A DNA stretch of 19,058 nt. It comes from Bordetella parapertussis (GTDB lineage: Bacteria > Pseudomonadota > Gammaproteobacteria > Burkholderiales > SG8-41). The notes under the pieces were generated by a model. It was given only the letters and a program-made list of their open reading frames with translations, made no database searches and had not been told where the DNA came from. A program made the position numbers and the translations under genes. The DNA lies in assembly GCA_945870465.1 (NCBI GenBank), contig CAMBSS010000081.1, positions 1-19,058 of the forward strand, read 5' to 3'. This document shows, piece after piece, positions 1 through 7,877 of this stretch (its first letter is position 1; every line of letters starts with the position of its first letter).

Positions 1-2131
1 CGCCTTTGCCGCTCGGCATGACGACCAGCGGATTGATGTCCACTTCGGCAATCTCTTTTCTGAAATCGTGCGCGGACCACGACAGCCTGACGATCAGGTC
101 GCACAGGCTTTCGATGTCGCGCGGCGGCATGCCGCGCACGCCTTCGAGCACCTTGTATCCGCGCAATTCATTGACCATCGCGCGCGCGTCGGCGGGCGTA
201 ACCGGCGCCACGCGATAACTCACGTCGCGCAACACCTCGATATGTATACCGCCCAGTCCCGCCGCAACGACCGGACCAAACACAGGATCGCTGATAATGC
301 CCAGCATCATTTCAATACCTGGCGGCACCATTTCCTGCACCAGCACACCATTGATGCGTGCGTCCGGCGCGTGGCGTCGGGCCGCTTCCATAACCTCCAC
401 GTAGCCGCGATGCACCGCGTCGTCGCCTTGCAGGCCCAGCCTGACCGCACCGGCATCGGTCTTGTGCGGAATGTCGGCCGAATCGATTTTGAGCGCCACC
501 TTGCCGGCGAACTCCCGCGCATGGGCGACCGCCTCTTCAGGCTTGCGGGCGAGCCGTTCGCGCGTGACGGGAAATCCGTATTCGGCGAGCACGAGTTTCG
601 CTTCCCGCTCCGTCAGCGTTCCGGCGTGCGCGCCGAGCTTGTCGCGCGCCGCCTGCACAGAAATGCCGGCCGGCCGCTGCGGCACATCCGTCTTTTGCTT
701 GTAAGCAGCGACGCGCTGGCCGAAATCCATCGCTGCGCGCAGCGACCGCAGGCATGGCAACGCATCGCGGTAGACCGGCACACCCAGAGCAACCAGATCT
801 TCGGCGGTTGGCGCCGCATCATCTGTGCATGCGCCGACCCAGATCATGGCCGCAGGCTTCGGACAATCGAGCACGAACTGCACGCCGCTTTCGATCTGCT
901 GGCGGGTCACGAACGCGAAAATCGGTGCGACTGCGTCTATGTTCGGGTCGCTCGCTATTGTATTCAGCGCGCGGCTGAACATCGCGGGTTCGCCGGTGGC
1001 AAGCGACGTAAGATCGCTGGGATTGAGTATCTTGCTGCCGTATCCGGGCAGCATGCTGGTCAGCACTGCCTGCGTCTCTGTCGAGTATTCAGCCCAGTCT
1101 ATGCCCTGATCGGCGCCCATATCGGCGAGATGCACGATGTTGCCACCGGTAGCAGCGACCGACGCTGCACGGCGACCCTTGGGCCAACGGCGTTTACGCA
1201 GAAGGATCGCTGTCTCGTAAAGCTCGTTGCAGGTGTTCACGCCTATCATGCCGTACTGTTTGAATGCGGCCTGATAGATATCGTCAACTCCAGCGATGGC
1301 GCCGGTGTGCGATGCCGCCGCACGGCCGCCCGCCTCGGTGCGGCCCAGCTTCAATACGACTATCGGCTTTTCACGCTCCAAAGCCTCCAGCGCCACCGCT
1401 CGCAGCTTGGCGCCATCCTTGAAGCCTTCGATTGCCATCAGGATGATGTCGGTGGTGTCGGAGCGCAGCATGAAACGCGCGAAGTCGAGCGTGTCGAGGT
1501 CCGCTTCATTGCCGCAGCTCGCTTCGTAGCTCACGCCCAACCCTGCCATTTGCGCGCGCCACATCACGGTGATCTGGCCGAGCCCGCCGCTGTGGCTGAT
1601 AACGCCGACATTGCCCGCCTTGCCTTTGGCGCGGCCGATAGCGCCGGTGGACGTCATCGCGAAATTATCGATGAAGTTGATTACGCCGTTGCAATTGGGG
1701 CCCATGATGCGCATGCCGGACGAGCGCGCGAACGCGATCAACCGTGCCTGCCGCTCGCGGCCTTCGGGCGTGGCGGTCTCCGCGAATCCCGCGGTATATA
1801 CAGTGGCGAAAGGCACGCCTAGCGCCGCGCAGTCCGCCAGAATGTCGAACACGCGTTCGGTGGCGACGATGATGCCGACGTGGTCGGGCGTCTCGGGCAG
1901 GTCATTTACGCTGGGATAACACGCGAGCCCGTAGATTTCCTTGAGACGCGGGTTGACCGGAAAAATTTTTCCCTTGTAACCGAAATTGAGCATGGCGCGG
2001 AACACGCGCCCGCCGAAGTTCGAGGGCTGGTCGGTGGCGCCGACCAGCGCGACCGAGCGCGGCGCGAACAAACCCGAGAGATCGGTGTTCAGCGCGGCCG
2101 GCGCGAGATTATCCATTACGCTGCCCGGCAT
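1..2131 (-). CDS. ADP-forming acyl-CoA synthetase (fused alpha/beta), 3' end cut by window edge
   Basis: This enzyme would convert a carboxylic acid, ATP and CoA into an acyl-CoA, ADP and phosphate, or run in reverse. The reading frame is open from 2131 to the left edge (about 710 codons), close to the usual ~700 aa, so probably only the last few residues are missing. An N-terminal CoA-binding Rossmann domain starts at LFAPRSVALVGA. The ligase-CoA region holds MGPNCNGVINF and SHSGG. The phosphorylatable His is His275 in AAASHTGAIAG, and an ATP-grasp domain carries IPHKTDAGAV (His556). Start: ATG 2131 lies 7 nt after the upstream MaoC stop; ATG 2116, five codons later, is equally possible and neither has a strong Shine-Dalgarno. 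It is the last visible gene of unit B and a paralogue of the synthetase at 12490-14718. The substrate is unknown. Confidence 0.9.
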   Translation of the reverse strand, partial: MPGSVMDNLAPAALNTDLSGLFAPRSVALVGATDQPSNFGGRVFRAMLNFGYKGKIFPVNPRLKEIYGLACYPSVNDLPETPDHVGIIVATERVFDILADCAALGVPFATVYTAGFAETATPEGRERQARLIAFARSSGMRIMGPNCNGVINFIDNFAMTSTGAIGRAKGKAGNVGVISHSGGLGQITVMWRAQMAGLGVSYEASCGNEADLDTLDFARFMLRSDTTDIILMAIEGFKDGAKLRAVALEALEREKPIVVLKLGRTEAGGRAAASHTGAIAGVDDIYQAAFKQYGMIGVNTCNELYETAILLRKRRWPKGRRAASVAATGGNIVHLADMGADQGIDWAEYSTETQAVLTSMLPGYGSKILNPSDLTSLATGEPAMFSRALNTIASDPNIDAVAPIFAFVTRQQIESGVQFVLDCPKPAAMIWVGACTDDAAPTAEDLVALGVPVYRDALPCLRSLRAAMDFGQRVAAYKQKTDVPQRPAGISVQAARDKLGAHAGTLTEREAKLVLAEYGFPVTRERLARKPEEAVAHAREFAGKVALKIDSADIPHKTDAGAVRLGLQGDDAVHRGYVEVMEAARRHAPDARINGVLVQEMVPPGIEMMLGIISDPVFGPVVAAGLGGIHIEVLRDVSYRVAPVTPADARAMVNELRGYKVLEGVRGMPPRDIESLCDLIVRLSWSAHDFRKEIAEVDINPLVVMPSGKG

Positions 2132-2138
2132 CAAAGAC

Positions 2139-2555
2139 TCACGCCGCCAGCCCGCTCGCCGTGCCGACCATGGTCTTGACGCCTTCCTGGCTCACGCACC
2201 AGAACTCCACGGTAACGCGCGTGCGCTCGCCCTCCGCCTCCATGCTTTTCACTGCACCGTGCATGGTCAGCGTGTCCCCGGCCAGCACCGGCTTGATGAA
2301 CGAAGCGCTGATCCTGCCGCCTCTCACGAACCCCACGCCAAGGAAATCCACCATCATCTGCGAAACATAGCCGGTGGACATCAGGCCCTGCGCGAGCGGC
2401 GCGGCGAAACCTTTCTGCTTTGCCCAGTCGGCGTCGGTATGTATGGACTTGGGCCGCACGCCCGAATAGCAATCGATCTGCCGCTGCACGATTTTCTTTA
2501 CCTGCGGCGGCAATTCCGCGCCGACCTTGATGGAAGCTGCTGCTTTAAGCTTCAT
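2139..2555 (-). CDS. MaoC-like single hot-dog protein (R-hydratase family), lacks catalytic Asp
   Basis: This 138-aa protein has the length of a single hot-dog MaoC/R-specific enoyl-CoA hydratase subunit. The hydratase-2 signature region is residues 30-55, with IHTD (His39) and a following KGFAAPLAQG segment. In canonical R-hydratases an Asp sits five residues before the His; here that residue is Arg34, so the Asp/His dyad is incomplete. Further family-like features are the FVRGG and FIKPVLAGDTL stretches in the C-terminal half. The start ATG at 2555 overlaps the end of the preceding MaoC gene by 11 nt, and AAGGG lies about 8 nt upstream, suggesting translational coupling and possibly a hetero-oligomer. 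Hydration of an enoyl-CoA is the family activity, but the Asp loss makes a binding, structural or altered catalytic role possible. Confidence 0.85.
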   Translation of the reverse strand: MKLKAAASIKVGAELPPQVKKIVQRQIDCYSGVRPKSIHTDADWAKQKGFAAPLAQGLMSTGYVSQMMVDFLGVGFVRGGRISASFIKPVLAGDTLTMHGAVKSMEAEGERTRVTVEFWCVSQEGVKTMVGTASGLAA

Positions 2556-2985
2556 GACGTTCGCCCTTCAACAACATCTGGGTAAATTGGCCGCGCACCA
2601 GCACGGTGCCGGATTCTTCATCTTTGGTGGTGAACTCGGTCACCATGTAATGGCGGCCGCGCTTCTCAAACTTGTCGAGGACTTTGCCGTAGCTGCGCAC
2701 GCGCATGCCGGCGCGCAGCGGTTCGTGGAACTCGAACTGGATCTTGGCGTGCAAACCCGCCGGAATGATATAGCGGCTGTGGCGCATCATGAGCGCCTGG
2801 TTTCCCAGCATTACGGGATGCGCGATGGGCCCGCCAAAAGGCGAATCCTCGAAATACCACGGGTTGTGATCGTCGACCGCGTAGGCAAACGTTTCGACGT
2901 CTTCCGGTTTGATCAGAAAATCGTCGGACTTGAACTCCTCGCCGACCTGGATCACGTCGTACGAAATTGTTTTGAACTCCACCAT
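2545..2985 (-). CDS. MaoC-like single hot-dog protein, lacks catalytic His
   Basis: This is a 146-aa hot-dog protein of the MaoC/FAS1-like dehydratase N-domain type. The signature is YAVDDHNPWYFED at residues 35-47. Asp39-x-Asn-Pro-x aligns with the hydratase motif, but the final His is replaced by Tyr44. GGPIAHP follows, as is usual in the family. The start is ATG 2985, set by a perfect AGGAGG 8 nt upstream; the frame stays open to 3126 but that extension reads through the end of the SDR gene and looks non-coding. The gene overlaps the next MaoC gene by 11 nt. The two small proteins have complementary residue losses, so they may form one heteromeric enzyme, as known for other MaoC pairs such as HadAB in mycobacteria. 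No substrate can be assigned. Confidence 0.87.
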   Translation of the reverse strand: MVEFKTISYDVIQVGEEFKSDDFLIKPEDVETFAYAVDDHNPWYFEDSPFGGPIAHPVMLGNQALMMRHSRYIIPAGLHAKIQFEFHEPLRAGMRVRSYGKVLDKFEKRGRHYMVTEFTTKDEESGTVLVRGQFTQMLLKGERHEA

Positions 2986-2993
2986 CCTCGCTG

Positions 2994-2999
2994 CCTCCT
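2994..2999 (-). promoter_or_regulatory. Perfect Shine-Dalgarno deciding the MaoC start
   Basis: AGGAGG on the minus strand, 8 nt before ATG 2985. It is one of the strongest ribosome-binding sites in the window and argues against the longer upstream reading of this gene. Confidence 0.85.
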
Positions 3000-3044
3000 G
3001 AATACTGTGAAACTTCTTTATCTGTCTTTCAATCCGGCGGACTA

Positions 3045-3833
3045 TCAATACATGAACTGCCCGCCGTTGACATGGATGACCTGCCCCGAAAGAAACGCCC
3101 CGCTGTCTCCGGCCAGGTAAACACATGCCATCGCAATATCGTCGACCCGACCGATTCTTTTCATGGGAATCTGGCCCAGGCGCATCTCGCGCCAGTTTTT
3201 CGGATACTGGCTCCAGTCGCGTGTGGTTTCGATCGAGCCGGGCGACACCGTGTTGGCGGTAATGCCGTCAGCCGCGAACTCTATCCCCACCGCTTTCGAA
3301 AACGCGTGCACGCCGGCCTTGCAAACCATGTTGTGCGCGCGACCAGGGATATGCCCCTGCCAGCCGTCTTCGCCGGAAATGTGAATGATACGTCCCCATT
3401 TCGCTTTCTGCATGCCGGGCAACACCGCGCGCGCGAGATAAAACGCGGAACTCAGGTTCGATCTCAGCGTCTTATCCCAGTCTTCAAGAGAAATATCGAA
3501 GAACGGCTGGTGCAGCCTGACCGAGACGTTGGAGACCGCGATATCGACGCCGCCGAATTTGTCCTGGGCCTTCTTGACCATGTCGGCGATGGCCTTCGCA
3601 TCGCTGACATCCGCAAGACAAGCGAGGCCTTTGACGCCCAGCGCCTCGATTTCCTTGACGACGGCATCGATCGCCGCCTGGTTGCGGTGGCCGTTAACAA
3701 CCACGTTGGCGCCGGCGCGCGCGAAATGTAATGCAATCGCCTTGCCGATGTTCTGCCCCGAACCGGTGACTATCGCCGTGCGGCCGGCCAGCGGTTTACC
3801 CAAATCAACCTGACTTGCATCAGCAACAGTCAC
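3045..3833 (-). CDS. Short-chain dehydrogenase/reductase (FabG-like) with Asn in place of catalytic Tyr
   Basis: This 262-aa classical-length SDR has a Rossmann fold. The cofactor loop is TGSGQNIG (residues 23-30), where the canonical TGxxxGIG has N for the second Gly. Asn126 of the SDR tetrad (LRSNLSS) and Ser153 (HISGEDG) are present. In the YxxxK motif the sequence is NMVCK (168-172): Lys172 is kept but the catalytic Tyr is Asn168. The usual NNAG is SNVS (101-104). The C-terminus VIHVNGG is typical. FabG-like SDRs reduce 3-oxoacyl or oxidise 3-hydroxyacyl thioesters; without Tyr this cannot be assumed. The start is GTG 3833, supported by AAGGAG at 3846-3841, 7 nt upstream. The gene lies 46 nt after the MmgE/PrpD gene and 59 nt before the MaoC gene in unit B. 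Confidence 0.92.
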   Translation of the reverse strand: MTVADASQVDLGKPLAGRTAIVTGSGQNIGKAIALHFARAGANVVVNGHRNQAAIDAVVKEIEALGVKGLACLADVSDAKAIADMVKKAQDKFGGVDIAVSNVSVRLHQPFFDISLEDWDKTLRSNLSSAFYLARAVLPGMQKAKWGRIIHISGEDGWQGHIPGRAHNMVCKAGVHAFSKAVGIEFAADGITANTVSPGSIETTRDWSQYPKNWREMRLGQIPMKRIGRVDDIAMACVYLAGDSGAFLSGQVIHVNGGQFMY

Positions 3834-3840
3834 GACAACA

Positions 3841-3846
3841 CTCCTT
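3841..3846 (-). promoter_or_regulatory. Shine-Dalgarno supporting the GTG start of the SDR
   Basis: AAGGAG on the minus strand, 7 nt before GTG 3833. There is no ATG nearby that fits better, so the GTG start is likely real. Confidence 0.75.
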
Positions 3847-3879
3847 GTTTCGACACTTCATGAATTCTTTCACAGCCGG

Positions 3880-5259
3880 TCAAACCGCCAGCAAACCGAG
3901 GATTTCTGCTTCAATATCTGTAACGCGCTCGAAATTCCACAACCGGCGCAGTAATTCTTGGCGGTTTGCCGCGGCGATTCGCGGCCCGCACAGGTCGTGA
4001 AACTTCGCCTCGATCTCGTGGTCATCCATGGCATTCCTGACATGCCCTTTGGGATAACGCATCTCCTTGATGTATACCTCGCCGGAAGTGAGCGTGATCG
4101 TCACACGGCTGGGTGACGACTCCGGGTACTGCGCCGTCAATTTCGCGTCTTCCGTGACTTTCACTTTGCGCATCAGGTCGACAACCGCCGGCTCGGTGAA
4201 ACGCTGCGGCCCGAAGGACCGCACCGTTACCGCGCCGTCCAGCAGTGCGATAGCAATCGTGTACGGCAGACTGTGATCGGCGGTTTCCCGCGTGGTCGGC
4301 GCCCACCGGCTGGGTTCGCTGCCCATCTGCGTCACGGCCCCGCGGTAAGCCTCGACGTGGACTTCGCGGATAGCGGCCACATTGAAGCGCGGCTGCAGTT
4401 CCAGCGCGCACAACACCGCCGACTGTCCGTGGTAGCAGACCGGCAGGCTTTTCAAATTCGTTTGCGTCACCATGCGCGCGTCGCCGGGCGCCGGCAACTT
4501 CCACTCGAAACGGCCGAGCACATTCCATAACCCCTGCTTGCCTTCGAATGCCTCTGCCGGACCGGTAAATCCTTCCTGCGCGAGCACTGCCGCGAAAACC
4601 GCATTACGCGCCGCATTTGCGCCGGCGCAGCCCTTCCAGCTCGAGAGATCGCCTTGCCGCGTTTGCCGCAGCGCCATGTTGGGCGTGAGCGCGAGCGACA
4701 CCGCGTTCCCCATCTGCTCCCGCGACAAGCGCATCAATTTGCCGACGCCAAGCACAGTGCCGAGAACCCCATACAGCGTCTGGTCCCAGCCCTTGGCGCC
4801 GATATCGACCGCATCGTTCAGGCTGCAGTAAACGTCGTACGCAACGGTCATAGCGTTGATCACGGATGCGCCGTCGGCACGAACCGATTCTGCGACCGCG
4901 AGGATACCCGCGAGCATGTCGCTCGGATGTCCGCCGCCCAGCCCCATATAGGTGTCGCTGATGTCGAGAAACCGCAACATCGTGCCATTCGCGAAAGCGG
5001 CGGCTTCCGGCGTGGTCTTGATGTCGCTGCCCCAGACGCTCGCCGCGGGCGTTCCCGCGCAACGACGGGCGAGCGCACGCGCCATTGCGCTGAGCGGCTC
5101 GTCGTATGCGCCCATGGCGCCGGCAAACGTATCGATCAAGCGTTGCTTGCAGGCGTGAACCGTCGGCACGTCGAGCGCCCGGTACTCTGCGCCCAGCGCA
5201 AACTCAACCAACCGCGTGGTGGTCGAGTCCATTTGCTTGTCTGTTGAGATGGTGTCCAT
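3880..5259 (-). CDS. MmgE/PrpD family protein
   Basis: This 459-aa protein has the normal length for the family that includes 2-methylcitrate dehydratase, cis-aconitate decarboxylase and iminodisuccinate epimerase. The helical domain carries FLDISDTY (residues 97-104) and GGGHPSD (108-114), at the place of the family's DxDDT...HP active-site segment. WKGCAGANAARNAV (208-221) holds Lys209 at the position of the conserved active-site Lys. ADHSLPYTIAIAL (327-339) is the strongest family signature. It probably acts on a cytosolic polycarboxylate or similar acid; calling it PrpD would overstate what is seen, since no prpB or prpC neighbours exist. ATG 5259 and ATG 5232 are both possible and neither has a clear Shine-Dalgarno. 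It is the first gene of unit B, downstream of a candidate promoter. Confidence 0.9.
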   Translation of the reverse strand: MDTISTDKQMDSTTTRLVEFALGAEYRALDVPTVHACKQRLIDTFAGAMGAYDEPLSAMARALARRCAGTPAASVWGSDIKTTPEAAAFANGTMLRFLDISDTYMGLGGGHPSDMLAGILAVAESVRADGASVINAMTVAYDVYCSLNDAVDIGAKGWDQTLYGVLGTVLGVGKLMRLSREQMGNAVSLALTPNMALRQTRQGDLSSWKGCAGANAARNAVFAAVLAQEGFTGPAEAFEGKQGLWNVLGRFEWKLPAPGDARMVTQTNLKSLPVCYHGQSAVLCALELQPRFNVAAIREVHVEAYRGAVTQMGSEPSRWAPTTRETADHSLPYTIAIALLDGAVTVRSFGPQRFTEPAVVDLMRKVKVTEDAKLTAQYPESSPSRVTITLTSGEVYIKEMRYPKGHVRNAMDDHEIEAKFHDLCGPRIAAANRQELLRRLWNFERVTDIEAEILGLLAV

Positions 5260-5522
5260 GGCGTGCGTAATCAGCCGACGCGCCCGATGTCATCCATCGT
5301 GCGGCCTGCCGAACATCAAAATACGGAATGCGGAGTTTGCTATTGAAACGACGTTCTATGCTGTGGAACAACTATCGCCTTGGCGGAAAATATCTCACGC
5401 CAGACCTCCTCTGTCAAAGCGCCACGACGATTCATGCGTCGCTGCGCCGGGCGCAATGCGTTAACACTCCCGGTATTGCAGGTTTAGCCGGGCTCACTGC
5501 AGAACATTGCAGCAATCGGGAT
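5260..5522. other. Longest intergenic gap, between units A and B
   Basis: This 263-nt stretch has no convincing gene. It holds a candidate minus-strand promoter (5389-5417), a 10-bp palindrome CGCCTTGGCG at 5376-5385 close to the predicted transcription start, and a short GC-rich inverted repeat TGCGCC/GGCGCA at 5443-5455. There is also a CTGCA/TGCAG repeat around 5497-5512. No stem followed by a T-run is seen, so I cannot support an intrinsic terminator for the Bug gene here. Confidence 0.6.
5389..5417 (-). promoter_or_regulatory. Candidate sigma70 promoter for unit B
   Basis: On the minus strand a perfect -35 hexamer TTGACA (5417-5412) is followed after 17 nt by GATATT (5394-5389), four of six matches to the -10 consensus. 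Transcription would start near 5382 and give a leader of about 120 nt before ATG 5259. The 10-bp palindrome at 5376-5385 overlaps the predicted start and could be an operator. This is based on consensus matching only. Confidence 0.5.
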
Positions 5523-6494
5523 TCAGTCTACTTTGACGCCCGCCTCCTTGAAGACCTTGGACCATTTTGCAATCTCGCTCGGCACGAAGTTGCGCAAGCT
5601 GGCCGGCGTGGAATCGTCGACGACCTCTACGCCCAGTCCGTCCAGACGCGCGCGGGTTGCCGGATCGGTGGCGGCGGCGTTGATCTGGCGGTTCAGCCTT
5701 TCGACAATGTGCCTGGGCGTTTTCGCCGGTGCGAAAAACATGTTCCAGGTGTAAGCCTCGAAACCCTGCAAACCGGTTTCGGCGATCGTTGGCAGGTCGG
5801 GCAGCGCATGCGCGCGCCGCAACGTTGCCGTGCCTATTCCGCGCAGCGGCCCCGAGCGCACGTGGCTCGCCGCGCCGCCGACGCCTTCGCACACGGCGCT
5901 GATATGTCCGCCCAAAAGATCGGTGATGGCCGGACCGGTGCCTTTGTAAGGCACATGCACCATATCCAGCCCGCCCCCGCGCTGCTTGAACATTTCAAAA
6001 CACATGTGACTGATGCCGCCGTTGCCCGACGAGCCGAATTTATGTTTGCCGGGATTGGCCTTGAGTTCCGCGATGAGGCTCTTGACGTCTTTCGCCGGCA
6101 GCACCGCCGGATTGACCATGATGACCATAGGCACGTTGACCGCCAGCGCGACAGGTTCAAAATCCTTCACCGCGTCGTACGGAATTTTCTTGCCGGATGC
6201 TGGATGCAGGCCGTGCGTGCTGATCACGCCCAGCAGCAGCGTGTAGCCGTCCGGTGGCGCTTTGGCCACGATATCGGTCCCGATGATGCCGGCCGCACCC
6301 GCGCGGTTGTCGACTATCACCGGTACCCCCAGATTTTCAGCCAGCTTGGCGGCGTATATCCGCCCGACGATGTCGGTCGGCCCGCCGGCCGCATAGCCGA
6401 TGACGATCCGTATCGGCTTGTTGGGATAGTTGCTTTGCGCAAACGCGGACACCGCGACAAGAAACATCAGCATCGATACGAGTAATCGTGACAC
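5523..6494 (-). CDS. Bug/TctC-type tripartite tricarboxylate transporter solute receptor
   Basis: This 323-aa protein is predicted to be a periplasmic solute receptor. A Sec signal peptide covers residues 1-19, with likely cleavage after AFA. The mature N-terminus PNKPIRIVIGYAAGGPTDIVGR region (24-45) is the classic Bug signature, with Asp41 in the ligand loop, and VPYKGTGPAITDLLGG is the matching second-lobe motif. Bug proteins bind carboxylates and related acids and usually feed a TctA/TctB membrane pair, but no such pair is in this window, so it is an orphan receptor here or serves a distant transporter or sensing role. The start is GTG 6494, with GGAGG about 5 nt upstream. It is the last gene of unit A, 59 nt after a CoA-transferase. 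Confidence 0.93.
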   Translation of the reverse strand: MSRLLVSMLMFLVAVSAFAQSNYPNKPIRIVIGYAAGGPTDIVGRIYAAKLAENLGVPVIVDNRAGAAGIIGTDIVAKAPPDGYTLLLGVISTHGLHPASGKKIPYDAVKDFEPVALAVNVPMVIMVNPAVLPAKDVKSLIAELKANPGKHKFGSSGNGGISHMCFEMFKQRGGGLDMVHVPYKGTGPAITDLLGGHISAVCEGVGGAASHVRSGPLRGIGTATLRRAHALPDLPTIAETGLQGFEAYTWNMFFAPAKTPRHIVERLNRQINAAATDPATRARLDGLGVEVVDDSTPASLRNFVPSEIAKWSKVFKEAGVKVD

Positions 6495-6553
6495 GGACCC
6501 CTCCAGATCTTGTTGTTGGCCGCGTCACGCTGGGCGACTTGCGGCATTTATCC

Positions 6554-7852
6554 CTACTCTTCTTCGCTGGCCGCCGCCGACTGTTCCGTCCGGTAAGCCG
6601 GATCTTCAATCACGCCGTTGCCGACGAGGTCCGCGATGCGCGCTTCTGTTGCGTCCGCGCTCTCGCCTTCAAAACAACCGAACTTCTTCAAAATGGAAAC
6701 CGTGTCTTCGCCGAGGTGCGGCGGCGCCAGCCTGACTTCCTGCTCGAACGTCTTGTATTTGACGGGACGCATCGGCGCGCTCATGCGTCCGCGTCCCAGC
6801 GCGCCAAGCAAATTTCGGTGCCTGACCTGCGGGTGATCGACGAGGTCGGCGACATCGAGCACCGGCCCGCTCGGCACGTCGAACTCCTCGAATATTTTCT
6901 CCCACTCGGCGGTGGTTTTCTGGCGCAATGCGTTGCTGAGCTCCTCGAAAAGCAGCTTGCTGTGTTTCGCGCGCGTCGAGAGACGCTCGAAGCGCGGGTC
7001 GGCGAGCCATTCGTGCTTACCCAGCGCCTTGCACAGATTGCGCCAGAAGCCCTGGTTAAACGCCGCCACGACAATATGCCCGTCCGCGGTGGGAAAGCCG
7101 CCCATCGGCACGACAGTTGGATGTGCTCCGCCATTACGCTCGGGCACCTTGCCGGTCAGCTCGTAATAGGGAATGTAATAGCCCATGATGTTGAACAGGC
7201 AGTCAAAGTTGCTCACATCGATATATTGCCCGTCGCCGGTGCGGTCGCGATCGCGCAACGCGGCGATGATCGCCATCGAGGCGTACAGGCCGGGAATGTA
7301 ATCGCCTACCGACAACCCCGCGCGCACCGGGGAACGCCCTGCTTCGCCGGTCAGCGACATGAGCCCGGCCATCGCCTGAATCACGCCATCGAAAGCCGGC
7401 TTGTCGCGCAACGGGCCGTCCTGTCCGAACCCGCTGATCGCGCAATACACCAGATCGGGACGCAGGCGCGTGAGATCCTCGTAGCCGAGGCCCAGCCCTT
7501 CCATCACGCCGGGGCGGAAGTTGTGCAGCACCACATCGCATTTTTTGACGAGCTTCTCGAGCAGCGCCTTGCCTTCAGGCTTCTTCAGATTGAGCGCGAT
7601 GCTGTACTTGTTGCGGTTGACCGCCGCGAAGAAGTGGCTGCTGCCCTCGTCGTGCGGCGGCGTGCCGCGCGCGGTGTCGCCGCGCCCCGGCGTCTCGATC
7701 TTGAGCACGGTGGCCCCGAGATCGGCCAGCGCCATGGCCGCGAAGGGGCCCGCGATGACGTGCGTGAAATCGAGCACGACGACATCGGCAAGCGGCAGCG
7801 CGCGTGCCCCGCTCTTGGCCGGTATTTCGGTGCGGCTGGTTTTGCCCGTCAT
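6554..7852 (-). CDS. Class III (CaiB/BaiF) CoA-transferase 1
   Basis: This 432-aa enzyme would move CoA between acids through an Asp-bound anhydride. The N-terminus LPLADVVVLDFTHVIAGP, then VNRNKYSIALNLK, NFRPGVMEGLG and DGVIQAMAGLMSLTG are hallmark blocks. The catalytic Asp is Asp184 in VGDYIPG. HPTVVPMGGFPTADG lies in the second half. I chose ATG 7852, shortly before the conserved N-terminus; the frame is open to 7969, but that extension overlaps the preceding CoA-transferase and is arginine-rich. The C-terminus ends in a short acidic EEE tail. It sits 25 nt after CoA-transferase 2 and shares only family-level similarity with the other two copies, so they likely have different donors or acceptors. 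The acyl substrate cannot be read from the sequence. Confidence 0.92.
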   Translation of the reverse strand: MTGKTSRTEIPAKSGARALPLADVVVLDFTHVIAGPFAAMALADLGATVLKIETPGRGDTARGTPPHDEGSSHFFAAVNRNKYSIALNLKKPEGKALLEKLVKKCDVVLHNFRPGVMEGLGLGYEDLTRLRPDLVYCAISGFGQDGPLRDKPAFDGVIQAMAGLMSLTGEAGRSPVRAGLSVGDYIPGLYASMAIIAALRDRDRTGDGQYIDVSNFDCLFNIMGYYIPYYELTGKVPERNGGAHPTVVPMGGFPTADGHIVVAAFNQGFWRNLCKALGKHEWLADPRFERLSTRAKHSKLLFEELSNALRQKTTAEWEKIFEEFDVPSGPVLDVADLVDHPQVRHRNLLGALGRGRMSAPMRPVKYKTFEQEVRLAPPHLGEDTVSILKKFGCFEGESADATEARIADLVGNGVIEDPAYRTEQSAAASEEE

Positions 7853-7877
7853 AGTCTCAATGTCCGTTGGGATGCAT

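Noticed and set aside
68..1822. 584-codon open frame on the plus strand
   Set aside because: It is exactly antisense to the ADP-forming acyl-CoA synthetase, whose motifs are all intact. The translation is rich in Arg, His and Ala with no recognisable domain, typical of an antisense shadow in GC-rich DNA.
2986..3126. N-terminal extension of the second MaoC gene
   Set aside because: The extra 47 codons read mostly through the SDR 3' end in another frame, are Arg-rich, and ignore the perfect AGGAGG before ATG 2985.
5443..5512. Inverted repeats as a terminator for unit A
   Set aside because: The stems are short and no T-run follows on the minus strand, so an intrinsic terminator cannot be supported.
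5328..6485. 385-codon plus-strand open frame
   Set aside because: It is antisense to the Bug receptor, which has a signal peptide and family motifs. No independent support.
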